Source of the DNA: Coix lacryma-jobi var. lacryma-jobi
Lineage: Eukaryota; Streptophyta; Magnoliopsida; Poales; Poaceae
NCBI GenBank assembly: GCA_009763385.1
Contig: CM019828.1
Coordinates: 19,868,822 to 19,932,821 of the forward strand
Reading direction: 5' to 3'
DNA: 64,000 nucleotides
Made by a program: the position numbers and the translations under genes. Each line of letters opens with the position of its first letter. The stretch's first letter is position 1. The notes beneath the pieces were generated by a model. The model had not been told where the DNA came from, searched no databases, and was given only the letters and a program-made list of their open reading frames with translations. Positions 31,461 through 42,291 of the stretch are shown here, one piece after another.

Positions 31461-32171
31461 CGCCCTGCTGCGGCTTTCTGGACCTTTTAAGATTATATCA
31501 AATTGTTGTACGTTCTTTTATGAGATATAGTCTCCATTACACAATGCTCAAAACAACTTAACTTGCTCTACATTATCTCTTATTCTCGATGCACATAGAC
31601 AACAAGTAAATTTTTTAAGTCTATTACCTGTCAATAAGGTGTTTGCGTCTTGAGGACAGGAAACACCAGATTCTCATCTGACCTATCTTATTTCCTTATT
31701 TTTTTGCAACAACTTTGATAAGTTGAGCTTTCTCATATTTACTCTCATCCTATTGTCTTTCTCAAACCTATCGACTCTTATTGCCCATAGCTATATACTA
31801 ACTTGGGCCATGTTCGTTTGAGCTATAAGTTATATGTTCCTACCACACTTTCTTTCTCATTCCTAAGAGCTCGCCGTTTTGTCTCCTTTACAATGTCCCT
31901 GTCTCTAACTCGTCTAATCAGCCTTATCCACTTCTTATGGTAAGTGGGTATTATGGTCGTGCCTATTTTTTTAGCCGTCTACCATTTTATAGTGCTACTT
32001 ATTCACCGACAAGCTTTTATTTAAGATTGAAGTTTTTAGTGGTGAAACCCTCACTTGAGCCTTTAACCTCGTTAGAGTCAAGGAAGACAACCCAAGCTTT
32101 AACTGCTAATGCGGTCAAAGCTTAAATTAGTGTCACTGATCGATCGAAGACTTGAAAAAATCAGGTGCTAT
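31461..32171. other. Spacer without a recognised gene
   Basis: AT-rich, T-tract-rich on the plus strand. I see no gene, repeat unit or terminal inverted repeats. Confidence 0.35.
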
Positions 32172-32284
32172 GTGTCGGGTATCAAAAATAAGGGATACCC
32201 CAAACAAACAGGATAAAGGGATACGCCAGAGAAAAATCCAACCGTCCGCAGGTGGATTCCAGCCTCGCCTCATCCCTCGAGGGA

Positions 32285-32330
<46 letters not shown>

Positions 32331-33278
32331 TTCTCCGACATCACCTCGTCTGAGGCCCACCTAGCCAGGCCTCAGACGCAGACCGAGTGCTTCACTTCAT
32401 CCGACTCCTCCCCCTGGGGGCAGCAATCTTTCACCTAGCCGTCTCAAGCCACACCCGTCCACGCTAAGGGTGCAACCTACCTTGATGCGGGCGTGTAGCA
32501 TCACGGGAAGCCCCCCCCATTTAAAGCCTGTCATCCCGTCGACGGGTCAGACACGCCAACACACGACATGCGTGAACGACTGACTAACACAGTACGCCCT
32601 GATAGGGCGACCGCTTCCATGGCGCGCCTCCCTAGCTGTGCCGCTACAGGAAGTCTGAGAGACCGGGCATCGATCGGTCATTCGAACACCCGACAACATC
32701 AGTAGTTGTGCCTCGCTAGCTGCACGACATTTACACCTCAATAAAGAAGACTCATCAGGAATCCAGTCCTAGTGAATCTAATAAAGGTGATCACATGCAC
32801 AAGATCACTATAACACGTACGCTTGGCCCGCCCGGGAGTACGACCACTTCCCATCGCACCGGAGCCCTCATGAAGAGGCCTCAGGCCCAACCACTTTCCG
32901 TCTCGCTCAAGGCCCCCGCGCTAGGCCTCGGACGAGGGTCATGTTCTCCGACTCGCCCGAGGCCTCCGCCCAGGCCTCAGACGAAGACCGCAATCACCGG
33001 TTCGCCCGAGCCCGCCTCAGACAACCACAGTCGCAGCCTCTGTCACAACTGCGCACCCGACAAGACCACATACCTACTCCCCATACCATCAATCCTCGCC
33101 CATTATCGCCCGTATACCTGCTTGGAATGGGCGATATGGTGCAACAGGACGAGGATCAAGTCATCCTCACCTACTCCCAACTCGACGGAATGGGAGTACC
33201 AATCAACGTACCTTCTTACTTTGCACTATACCCACTACTAAAGCCCCAATGACGTATATACGTCACGTCCAAGCTCCC
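32172..33278. repeat. LTR-like GC-rich sequence (probable Gypsy LTR fragment)
   Basis: It begins near TGTCGGGTATC, an opening seen in several grass Gypsy LTRs. It contains GAGGCCTCGGACGAGG/CCTCAGACG-type words and CCCCCCCATTTAAAG. There is no matching second LTR in the window and no target duplication, and it ends against the LTR of element C. The call is by resemblance only. ORFs here look like chance frames in GC-rich DNA. Confidence 0.35.
32289..32328. repeat. (CT)n microsatellite
   Basis: About 19-20 uninterrupted CT units follow GGAAGGT. A translated RERERE frame in this place is an artefact of the repeat. Confidence 0.95.
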
Positions 33279-33715
33279 TGAACGCATCTTGGCCCCTAGT
33301 GGGTTTCGGTGATTGGATGAAACACAAGATTACTATGACTAACGTGTGTTTTGCAGAAACAATGATGAGTTAGGTCATGGTAATGGCGATGATACGAGCA
33401 TATGGAGTTCATGTCCCCTGGCGATGGAAATCGTTTCGGTTTTCAAAGGACGGACGATGAAGACGGTGGTAGGCTAGGCTAAGTGTCATATGGTGTTGGA
33501 GGACACTTAGGTAGTCTTAGGTCTTTGTTTTTCCTTTGGCCGTACTATAAAGGGGAGCGTGAATCAGTAGCTTGACCTAGATGAGTCTATTGAGGTAGGT
33601 GTGGTGCACACTTGTTATTTCATAGCCCTAGGTAGCTCAGAGAGAGCCCTTATGTGGTGAGGATGAAAAGTCGTTAAGGCCGCGTCGCGATCCGAGTTGG
33701 TTTTGCCCTTGGAAA

Positions 33716-34047
33716 GGGCATCAGACGCTGGCCTGGTGGGCATCAGACGCGCGTCCGATGCTCACTAGACTTGGGTTAGTCTAATGCGTGGCATCGAACG
33801 CGCCGTTGGTGTCACATCGGACGCTCCCGTGCCACTGTTCACTTTGGAGTGAACTTGAGGGCGCATCGGACGCTGAGGGCCAGCGTCCGATGTCCATGCA
33901 GAGAGGTTCTAGAGAGGTCAGATTTGCATCGGACGCGTCCTATGCAAGGGCATCGGACGCTGCCTAGCGTCCGATGCTCCTTTAAACAGTCTGACAAAAG
34001 GTACAGTGTTGACCGTTGGGTCGAAGGCATCGGCATGTCCGATGCCC
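33716..34047. repeat. CATCGGACGC / GCGTCCGATG array in the LTR of C
   Basis: About ten copies of the decamer, its complement or one-base variants lie head to head, for example GCATCGGACGC with GCGTCCGATG near 33862-33892 and 33950-33977. The array ends about 50 bases before the TATA-like box, as in solo LTR F. Confidence 0.85.
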
Positions 34048-34096
34048 CCGAAAAAACTGTTCGGCAATGCTCTTTTGGATGGCCGGTTGGGGGGAG

Positions 34097-34104
34097 TATT
34101 TATA
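34097..34104 (+). promoter_or_regulatory. TATA-like box of the C LTR
   Basis: TATTTATA sits in GGGGAG...CTCCTCCCC context at the U3/R position expected for a plus-strand LTR promoter. Confidence 0.5.
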
Positions 34105-34820
34105 CTCCTCCCCCTCCTCCATTAGAGTGTTCTTGCCACTTTCCTCTGCTGAGAAACATATTGTGAGTGTGAGAAAGAGCAAGAGCCCTAGTGAGGTTGA
34201 GAGAATTGCTAATTGAGAGAATTAGTGACCTCCTAGTGAGAATTTGAGTAGCAAGTGTGCATCCATCCATCTCTTTGGCCTTGTCTTGGTCAAGTGAGAG
34301 TTCTATCTTGTCACTCTTGGTGATCTGCATCACCTAGATGACTTAGTGGTGATCGTGAAGCTTGGTGATCATCCGGAGGCTTGTGGATGACCCAAGAAGG
34401 CTTGTGACCGGTAGTGAGCGATTCACCGAGCCGGAGTGGCGAAGAATCAGCTTATAGTGAGCACTTGATCCTTGCGCGGATCAAGGGGGAGCGATACCCT
34501 TGCGCGGGTGCTCCAACGAGGACTAGGGGGTGTGCCGACACCTCGATACCTCGGCAAAAATATCGTCGTGTCATCTCTACTCTCCTTACTTATGCATTTA
34601 CATTTGAGCAATTCAATTCCGCAATTTACTTGTCGTTCATTCATACTTGAATTGCTTTGCTAGAGTAGGAGTGGCATAGTGATAGTCTTTTGTGCGGTAG
34701 AATATAGATAAACACACTTCTAGGCACAAGGGGTTAATTGGGCTTGATAGGTTTTAATTTGTGCTAAAGTTTTAGAAAAGCCCAATTCACCCCCCTCTTG
34801 GGCATCTTGATCCTTTCAAT

Positions 34821-34832
34821 TGGTATCGGAGC
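34821..34832 (+). other. Element C primer binding site
   Basis: TGGTATCGGAGC starts two bases after the LTR, identical to that of element A, and is the Sirevirus Met-tRNA primer site. Confidence 0.9.
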
Positions 34833-34871
34833 CTCGTGCTCTCTATTTAGGCTTAACCGCCTAGAGTTAAG

Positions 34872-37260
34872 ATGTCCGGAGGTGATGGACCACCTCCCAT
34901 GTTCGAGGGAGACGACTTCCCATATTGGAAAATTCGTATGGAGTCATACCTAGAAGCGGTTGATGTAAAATGTCGCGAAGCCACGATAACCGAGTTCCCC
35001 AAACCCAAAGAGGGCACTAGCCTCACACCACATAAGGAAGAAAATGAGAAGTGGAATGCAAAATCCAAAAACATCCTATTTAGAGGCATTTGCAAGGATG
35101 TGTTTAACCGCGTCCGGAACCACAATTATGCCCATGATCTATGGGATAATATTTGTGCACTCCATGAGGGAACCAAGAGTGAGCGTGAGGAGCGCTATCA
35201 TTTAGTTATGCAAAAGCTGCATTCCTTTGATATGCATACTAATGAAAATGCAAATGAAATGTACCCACGCTTGAATGTTCTTGTAGAAGAACTCAATGGA
35301 CTTGGCCTCACACAAATGCAACCATTCGATGTTGTGAGGAAGATTCTATGTGTCCTCCCAATTAACAAATATGGACACATTGCGACGATACTACATCAAA
35401 GTGATCTTTCCACCAATCTTGGGAAAGATCAATGCACATGAGATGTACATGCACATCACACCAAGTGGTGGCTCATCCACCGACAAGAAGAAGGACTTGG
35501 CCTTCAAAGCAAGCCATGACAAGAAGGGCAAGTCCAAGGCTATTGAGGTGCACCATGAGAGCACAAGTGATGATGAAGATGATTCCAACATTGCTCTCAT
35601 GGTGAGGAAGACCACCAAGATGTTGAAGAAGCTTCACAAGAATGGAGTCAACTTTGACTCAAGAAAGAAGAAATTCTTCACAAGTAGCAAGAGAAGGCCT
35701 CTATCCGAAATGGATTGCTACAATTGCGGCGACCTTGGCCATCTTGCTCATTAATGCACCAAGCCCAAGAAAGAGAGCTACAAGAACAAGAACAAGGGCA
35801 AGAAATATGACTCATCTAGTGAAGATGAGAAGCAGAGTGAGAAGCCCTACAAGAAGGATGGCAAGAAGAAGAAGCAATACCACAAGAAAGGTGGCAAGAC
35901 TTATATTGTTGGTGATTGGCTCACCAACATTGACTCCTCTGGTGGCTCATCAAATGAAGATAGTGATGATGAGAAGGAGGAGGTGGCCGCTCTAGTCATT
36001 GGAACCTCTACACCACCACCACCACCATCACCGTCATCCTCTACACACCTATGCCTTATGGCTAAGGGTGTCCGAAAGGTACAAAGCGATGATGACTCTA
36101 GTGATAGTGATAGTGATAGTGATGGTGAATTTGAGGCACCCTCTTATGATGAACTTGTTGCTTTGCTTAACAACTACTCTAAAATCATAAGAAAGACTAG
36201 AGCTAAGAATGATAGGCTTGTTAGTGACAATGAAGCTCTTGTTGAGAAATATAACAATGCCACACATGCTAGTGATGAGCTTCAAAATGAACTTGCTACT
36301 ATGTCATCATCTATCAAGGAGCTCAAGTCCTCTAACAAGGAGATCAAAGATAAAAAGGAAAAACTTGATAAGATGCATAGTGATCTTAACACTAGCTATT
36401 CTTCTCTCAAAGAACTATACACTCAAGTTAAAGTTGATCATGATGCTCTCACCATTGCTTATGATATGCTTTCTCTTGAGACAGATGATGCCCCTAACCT
36501 TGTTGTTAAGTGTGACATAGTAACATCTTGTGAGGATTTGGTTAGTGAGCATGATGAGCAAAGAGCTAGTAGCAAGGGCAAGAAAGTGGTTGAGGCCGAA
36601 CACTATGATGACTATATCAAGATCAAGAATGAGAATGCAAAACTCAAGATTGATCTAGAGAAGCTATCAACCACCAAGCAAGTTATCATTCAAACTCATG
36701 ATGATGACTATAGCATGTCTCTTGAGCTTGACATGCTAAAAGAAGAGAACAAGAGATTGAAGATGGAGAGGGATTACAATATGACGCCATCCCAATTGGA
36801 ACTCCAACAAGATAATGACAAGCTCAAGAAAGAGAAAGAGCACCTTGCCACCGGGTTGAAGAAGTTCACCAAGGGTCAATGTCTTCAAAGTGAGCTTCTC
36901 ATGAACACCGTGATGAAGACAAATAGAAATGGTATTGGCTTCCTTGAAGAGAAGATGAAGCAAGGCAAGAGCATCCCAAAGCCAAAGAAGAAGAAGTTGG
37001 GAAGATGCTTTGAGTGTGGAAAAGAAGGCCACTTTGCTCATAATTGTGAAGAACCAAAGCCCACACCCTTGCCCAAGCATGCTAGGCCCTTTGCTTTCAA
37101 TGCTCACTACATGCTTAGACAAGATGCTAGTGGAAAAATGAAAGTTATGTTCATGGGGCCACCAAACAAGAATAGGAGAAAACAAATTTGGGTTGCAAAG
37201 TCACTTGTAGAGAAGGTTAAGGGGCCTCAACAAGTTTGGGTCCCTAAAGCTCAAGCTTGA
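34872..37260 (+). pseudogene. Element C gag, frameshifted, two zinc knuckles
   Basis: It opens with MSGGDGPPPMFEGDDFPYWK, the Copia gag start, followed by the UBN2-type region (LWDNICALHEGTKSEREERY). A frame change near 35400-35435 moves reading into a second frame. The first zinc knuckle (CYNCGDLGHLAH) is cut by a TAA at 35752-35754 before its last Cys. The frame reopens, at first in another phase, with a Lys/Glu/Asp-rich acidic linker, a long coiled coil (about 36130-36880) and a second knuckle (CFECGKEGHFAHNC, about 37010). It ends with a basic tail and a TGA at 37258-37260. Long coiled-coil gags with two knuckles are a Sirevirus trait. The damaged knuckle and shift make it non-functional. 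Confidence 0.85.
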
Positions 37261-37295
37261 TTTCTTGTGTGTGTAGGTGAACTAAAAGACCGGTG

Positions 37296-38541
37296 GATCT
37301 CATTGGGTAATTGATAGTGGTTGCACTCAACATATGACTGGTGATCCCCGAATGTTCACCTCACTAGAAGAGAATGTCAATGACCAAGAAAAGATTACAT
37401 TTGGTGACATCTCAAAGGGGAATGTCAAGGGCTTGGGCAAAGTGATAATATCAAATGATCATACCATTTCAAATGTGCTTCTAGTTGCTTCATTGAGCTT
37501 CAACTTGCTATCTGTTGGGCAACTATGTGATCTTGGCTTTCAATGTTTGTTCACCGACAAAGAAGTGGTTGTGACCAAGAAAGATGATACACAAGTGATC
37601 TTTGAAGGCTTTAGATACAACAATCTCTATCTAGTGGATTTCTCCTCCGAAGATGCCAACTTGAAGACATGTTTGTTCACAAAGCAATCTCTTGGTTGGC
37701 TATGGCATAGAAGATTGGCACATGTGGGAATGAACACTCTCAACAAGCTATTGAAGAAGTATTTGGTTAGAGGCTTGAAGGATGTCAAATTTGAGAAGGA
37801 CAAATTATGTAGTGCATGTCAAGCCGGCAAGCAAATTGCAAATACTCACCCAACCAAAGCCTTTGTATCAACATCAAGAGAGTTAGAGCTACTTCACATG
37901 GATCTATTTGGGCCAACAACATATGCTAGCTTGGGAGGAAATCTCTATTGCCTAGTTATTGTGGATGACTACTCTAGATACACTCGGGTATTCTTTCTTC
38001 ATGACAAATCCGAAGCAACCGCTTCATTTAAAAAGTTTGCCAAGAGAGCACAAAATGAATTTGATTTGAAGATCAAGAAAATTAGAAGTGATAATGGAAG
38101 AGAATTTGACAACACCCACATTGAGCAATATTGTGATGAAGTTGGGATCAAACATGAAGTCTCCGCAACTTACACACCACAACAAAATGGGGTAGTTGAG
38201 AGGAAGAACCGGACACTAATCACCCTAGCAAGGACAATGTTAGATGAGTACTCTGCACCGAAAAGATTTTGGGTGGAAGCAATCAACACCGCTTACTATG
38301 CATCAAATCGGTTGTTCCCCCATCGTCTCCTTGGCAAGACCCCCTATGAGCTACTCAACAACAAGAAGTCGGATGTATCATTCTTTAGAGTGTTTGGGTG
38401 CAAATGCTACATCTACAAGAAGCGCCAACACCTAGGGAAGTTCCAACGCTGATGTGATATTGGATTTCTTGTTGGTTACTCGTTGAAGTCCAAAAGCATA
38501 TCGAGTATTCAACCATGCCACCGGGATGGTAGAAGAAACAT
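37296..38541 (+). pseudogene. Element C pol: protease and integrase, broken and split by solo LTR B
   Basis: The protease motif DSGCTQHMTG lies at about 37313-37342, in a different phase from gag. The pre-integrase zinc region (HRRLAHVG, CSACQAGK) and the integrase core (HMDLFGP, RSDNGREFD, NGVVERKN) follow. All three acidic positions are present, and FRVFGCKC comes next. A TGA at 38450-38452, due to a small indel, ends the frame. The C-terminal segment (GFLVGYS, FNHATGMVEE) can be followed in other phases up to 38541, where the inserted LTR begins. The continuation is at 40515. Confidence 0.9.
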
Positions 38542-38887
38542 TGCGGATACATGGGTGTATGCCGGATCTTGAGTGATGTGATTGTCAACTGGGATGATGC
38601 GCATGTTCTTTGGCTTGTGTTGTGCAGGTGTTGAGCACGGATACGATGATCAAAGACACGGTGAAAGGCAAGTAGAGACGTGTCGTGCCGATGGACCCGG
38701 AGCGGTGAAGGGTGAACTTGAGGCTTGGACTGATGGACCGGTGGCCTGAGGATCGGCCGTGGTGGCTAACAGCCTGGGACAGCGACAAGTGAAGACTTGC
38801 GTGTGGACGGGGTGCACGGGCGGTGCATCCCTTCTACGGCTCGGTTTGATGGTTGAGCCACAGAAAAACCACCAAGTGGATGGTTTC

Positions 38888-39112
38888 TTGGTTTGGGCCT
38901 CAAAACCTGGGTGCGGCCGGTTTCCGAGTTTGGGCCACAAAACTCGGGCTGAGGACGGTTTCTAGGTTTGGGCCTCAAAACCTGGGTGCTGGCGGGTCTC
39001 TGAGTTTGGGCCACAAAACTCAGGCGACGGACGACAGGTTTCCCGGTTTCGGCCTCAAAACCGGGGGATGGCCCAGGTTTCCCAGTTTCGGCCTCAAAAC
39101 CGGGGGGAGGTC
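38888..39112. repeat. Hairpin units with co-varying arms, solo LTR B
   Basis: Six units of the reverse plan (GTTT-GGGCC-(A/T)CAAAAC) occur. Arm pairs include CCGAG with CTCGG, CTGAG with CTCAG and CCCGG with CCGGG. Most units pair exactly despite differing in sequence. The last (CCCAG with CCGGG) and one TAGG unit are mismatched. Confidence 0.8.
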
Positions 39113-39301
39113 CGTGAAAAGGATGAGCAGAGCGGTGGCGGCACGTGGCGGCAATCGATGAGGTCGCGTCGAGACGAATCTACCAGTTGTGCGGGCGTGG
39201 CCGTCGGATCACCACCTACCTCGAGTTGGTCAGGAATACCCTTAGGGTTAGCCTGCTCGCTCATTAGTTGTAAGGGTAGAAGGGGAATAATTGTATTAGG
39301 C

Positions 39302-39310
39302 TATATAAGG
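39302..39310 (+). promoter_or_regulatory. TATA box of solo LTR B
   Basis: TATATAAGG lies in the middle of the LTR, downstream of the hairpin array and in plus orientation. Confidence 0.6.
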
Positions 39311-39884
39311 AGAGGCAGCCCCTCCCTCCAGATCATCTCAACCATTGCTATTTTCATTCTAGGGTTTCTTGCTTCCTATTCCCTGCTGTAGCTACTAAGA
39401 TCCGCAGAGACGGTGAACAATACCTCTGTGTATTTGCTTTTTGAGGAAACGAGACCGTAATCTCGTTGTCTCCTCGGGGGGACGAATTTCGGCTGGCAAT
39501 TAGTGGTCTTGATTCGTGTTTTGAACTTGTTCTTCGCGTTCTTCTTTTCTCCACGGTTTTCCCATCGATCGATCTCTCTCCACGTTGTTCCGTTTGCAAA
39601 ACCATTTGATTCAAATTGTTCTTTACAGTGAGGAGATCACTTTCATCGAAGGAATTTACTTGAAACCTCACGAGCAAGTAGATCGGTTGGTTTTTGTTTT
39701 GGATCATCTTTTCTCCTCTTTCCCGAATCTCTTAGATTCATTGATTTGGAGATAGGTTCGAGCTATGATCTCCTAGGAGTAGCTCACTATCCTCCTTGTG
39801 ACTCCTCTCACCAAGTTCGGACCCTAGAGGTTTCGTTTTGGGTGAGATCGAGTTGAATCAGTGGATGAACAACTCAATTTCGGG

Positions 39885-40245
39885 GTGACCGGACGCATGA
39901 CTCGGGATGACCGGACGCTCGGCAGTGAGTCCGGTCGTTGAATGTGTTCACTGTGCATCGTTCAGTTTTTGACCGGACGCACTGTTTCCCAGTGACCGGA
40001 CGCTACACTCGCACTGTTCATCGTTCGCGTTTTTGTGTGACCGGACGCTCAACCCCTGTGAGTCTGGTCCAACACAGAGAGGTCCCAAATTCATTTTTGG
40101 CAGACCGGACGCGTCCAATGGCTACTGACCGGACGCACTGACCCCCTGAGTCCGGTCCAACTCAGAGAGCTCCCAAAACGACTTTCAGCTGACCGAACGT
40201 GTCCGATCAGAACCGACCGGACGCACCAGTGAGTCCGGTCAGTGC
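39885..40245. repeat. GACCGGACGC repeats in solo LTR B
   Basis: About ten GACCGGACGC or GAGTCCGGTC words lie in both orientations downstream of the TATA box, in the place that holds the CGGACTGTCCG array in LTR A. The core differs but keeps CCGGAC/GTCCGG. Confidence 0.75.
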
Positions 40246-40514
40246 TGCTTCGCACGATTTTGTCCGCAGTTCGTTCGTCTATTGTTGGTTTTGGTTTTCG
40301 GCTTTTGCGTTGGGTTTCTAGAGTTGTGTAGTGTCTCGTTGTGCTTCTTGGAAGCATCCACCCTACATCTAGGGTCCTGGACTCTATCAAGCTCTAGGAT
40401 TGCTTTTGGGGTTGACTCGTGGGACAACGGCTACAAGTTTCTGAAAAGAAATTTGAAGCTCCCATTCACCCCCCCTCTGGTCGCCTTTGGTAGCACTTTT
40501 GGTCCTTCAAACAT

Positions 40515-40740
40515 ATGATGTGGAATTCGATGAAACTAATGGCTCTCAAGGAGAGCATGAGAATCTTGATGATGTAGGTGATAAACCATTGAGGGAAGCA
40601 ATGAAGAACATGCCGGTTGGAGCCATCAAGCCTAAAGATGATGATAATGATGTGCAAGTCATTGACAAGCCATCCTCATCAAATGTACCACTTGATGATG
40701 ACAAAGATGGGAGTGATCCAAATGAAGACACTCATGTCTC
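40515..40740 (+). pseudogene. Element C pol, segment between insertions B and D
   Basis: The frame (DVEFDETNGSQGEHENLDDV onward) is the acidic linker between integrase and RT of Copia elements. It joins in phase to 38541 after removal of LTR B and to 58964 after removal of element D. It ends at the duplication GTCTC (40736-40740). Confidence 0.85.
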
Positions 40741-42291
40741 TATTGACATTCGTTAGTGCAAATAGAATATGAAAGATTCCGCAAGCGCACAGAACACCAT
40801 CGTAGCATTTTACTGGGAGTATTCCAGGATCGTTATTTATATTTTACCACAGGGAAGCAAAGGTTAATAATCTGATAATTCACTATCATGCATCTACTAA
40901 CTCAGAGTACTAAATAGACTAAAGCAGGAGTGAATGATATATGATATGATAATGAATGAAAGCACATAAAAGATAATTCAATGATAACTATAGTGGGAGG
41001 ACAACGGGAGAGATCAAGGTTCCTATATACTTCTCTATTACTTGGGTTCTAAGGTAACAAAGATGAAAAGACATAGCAGTCATAAACATTGACACTTTGG
41101 ACCAACAGTAGCTTTCTGACTCGAATAAGACTGGGAATAAAGTAGTCAGGGGAAGGCTACCAAAAGCTCTACGAAACATCAATCCGAACATGGTGGACTA
41201 CGAAGACCTAACAGAGCTATCACCCCTAGGGCTATCACAACTATTCCGTGGGATTGAGCGCAACCTCAGGTAACCTATAGACTAAACACCATGTCTAATC
41301 TATCGATTACTACTCTAATTACCTAGGATAACTAGAACAATCAATACGAACAAAGATCGCATGCCAAGATATAACAACTATACTAATCATATAATAAAGC
41401 TTAAAGTAATTAGAGAAGATAAATATATTAAAGCATAAGTCTTATAAGAAAAGATACAAAGGCATACCAAATCTTTGAAGACTCCTCCGGAATTAGAGCG
41501 CAACTCCTCTCTAATCTCTCCTTCTCCTCTTTATAATCGGATCTCTAATTACAACTAGATGAACTAGACAACTAGAACTAGACGAACTAGATCTAAATCT
41601 AGAGGAACTAGAAGAGATTCATCTAGAGGGACCTCTACTTCTACATTGAACCCTAGTTTCTGATGTGGAGATGAATAATGAAGATGGAGACCGAGATGGC
41701 CTCCTAGGGGCACCTCCTGGCCTACTTATATAGCCCGAGGTGGAGTAGGGGCCAAGGAATCGACATGTCATCGATCCGCGTCACGTTTACAACTCTCTGT
41801 TGGATCCATTCATCTAATTTCGGAGAGCCGGAGGATCAAACCGACTTCAGGGACGGTGGAGATGCATCCTAGGAGGCGGTGGAAGAAGGTTCTAGAAGGC
41901 GGAGGCAAAACGGGCTCCGTGGCCGACCGGTCGGTCGGTGGGCCCCACCGGTCGTCTGGCCCAGTGGCCCCCCGTGGCGGGCTGGTGTCTTCTAGATCCC
42001 TCTTTTGGAGGTTTCGTTGCAAAATTAATATCTTTTCATCCGGGACTCCGAATATAGCAAATGATATATCCATTTCGATCGTCTCGATGAGCTCTTCGCA
42101 ATGGTGCACTCCAATTCATCACTTGAGATACTTTTATATAGTAAAAACATGAATGTCCTATAAAACAAGTGAGAACACCAAAACTCGTGGAACTTGTTAG
42201 TTTCAAACCCTACAACTATGCTTTGTGATTCATTTCATATCATTCTATGCAATAGTTGATGGTATAATATTGACATTAAGGACCGTCAACA
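40741..42291 (-). repeat. Element D 3' LTR (left copy)
   Basis: 1,551 bp matching 57384-58958. The first bases are TATTGAC instead of TGTTGAC, which breaks the TG terminus. It contains CTTATATA at 41726-41733, a minus-strand TATA box, and short AACTAGA repeats (41560-41615). Confidence 0.9.
41726..41733 (-). promoter_or_regulatory. TATA box, left LTR of D
   Basis: TATATAAG on the minus strand, followed by TAGGCC. The same site is in the right LTR at 58375-58382. Confidence 0.55.

Larger units (their letters stand above)
33279..34818 (+). repeat. Element C 5' LTR
   Basis: The right end TCCTTTCA is fixed by the adjoining primer site. The left end is set at TGAACGCATC because it resembles the start of solo LTR F and gives TG...CA ends. 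The partner LTR is outside the window, so the left boundary is less certain. It holds a palindrome array, a TATA-like TATTTATA (34097-34104) and the CACCCCCCTCTTG motif near the end. Confidence 0.75.
38542..40509 (+). mobile_element. Solo LTR B, related to the LTR of element A
   Basis: 1,968 bp starting TGCGGATACATGG and ending GGTCCTTCA lies between perfect AACAT duplications (38537-38541, 40510-40514). Both ends and much of the interior match the reverse complement of the LTR of A, so it is the same family or a sister. TATATAAGG at 39302-39310 gives plus orientation. No coding region or second LTR is present, hence solo. It carries a hairpin array (38888-39112) like that of A, but its other array uses GACCGGACGC instead of CGGACTGTCCG. 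Confidence 0.9.

Noticed and set aside
32133..32360. ORFs with RERERE or SLSLSL runs
   Set aside because: Translation of the (CT)n microsatellite.
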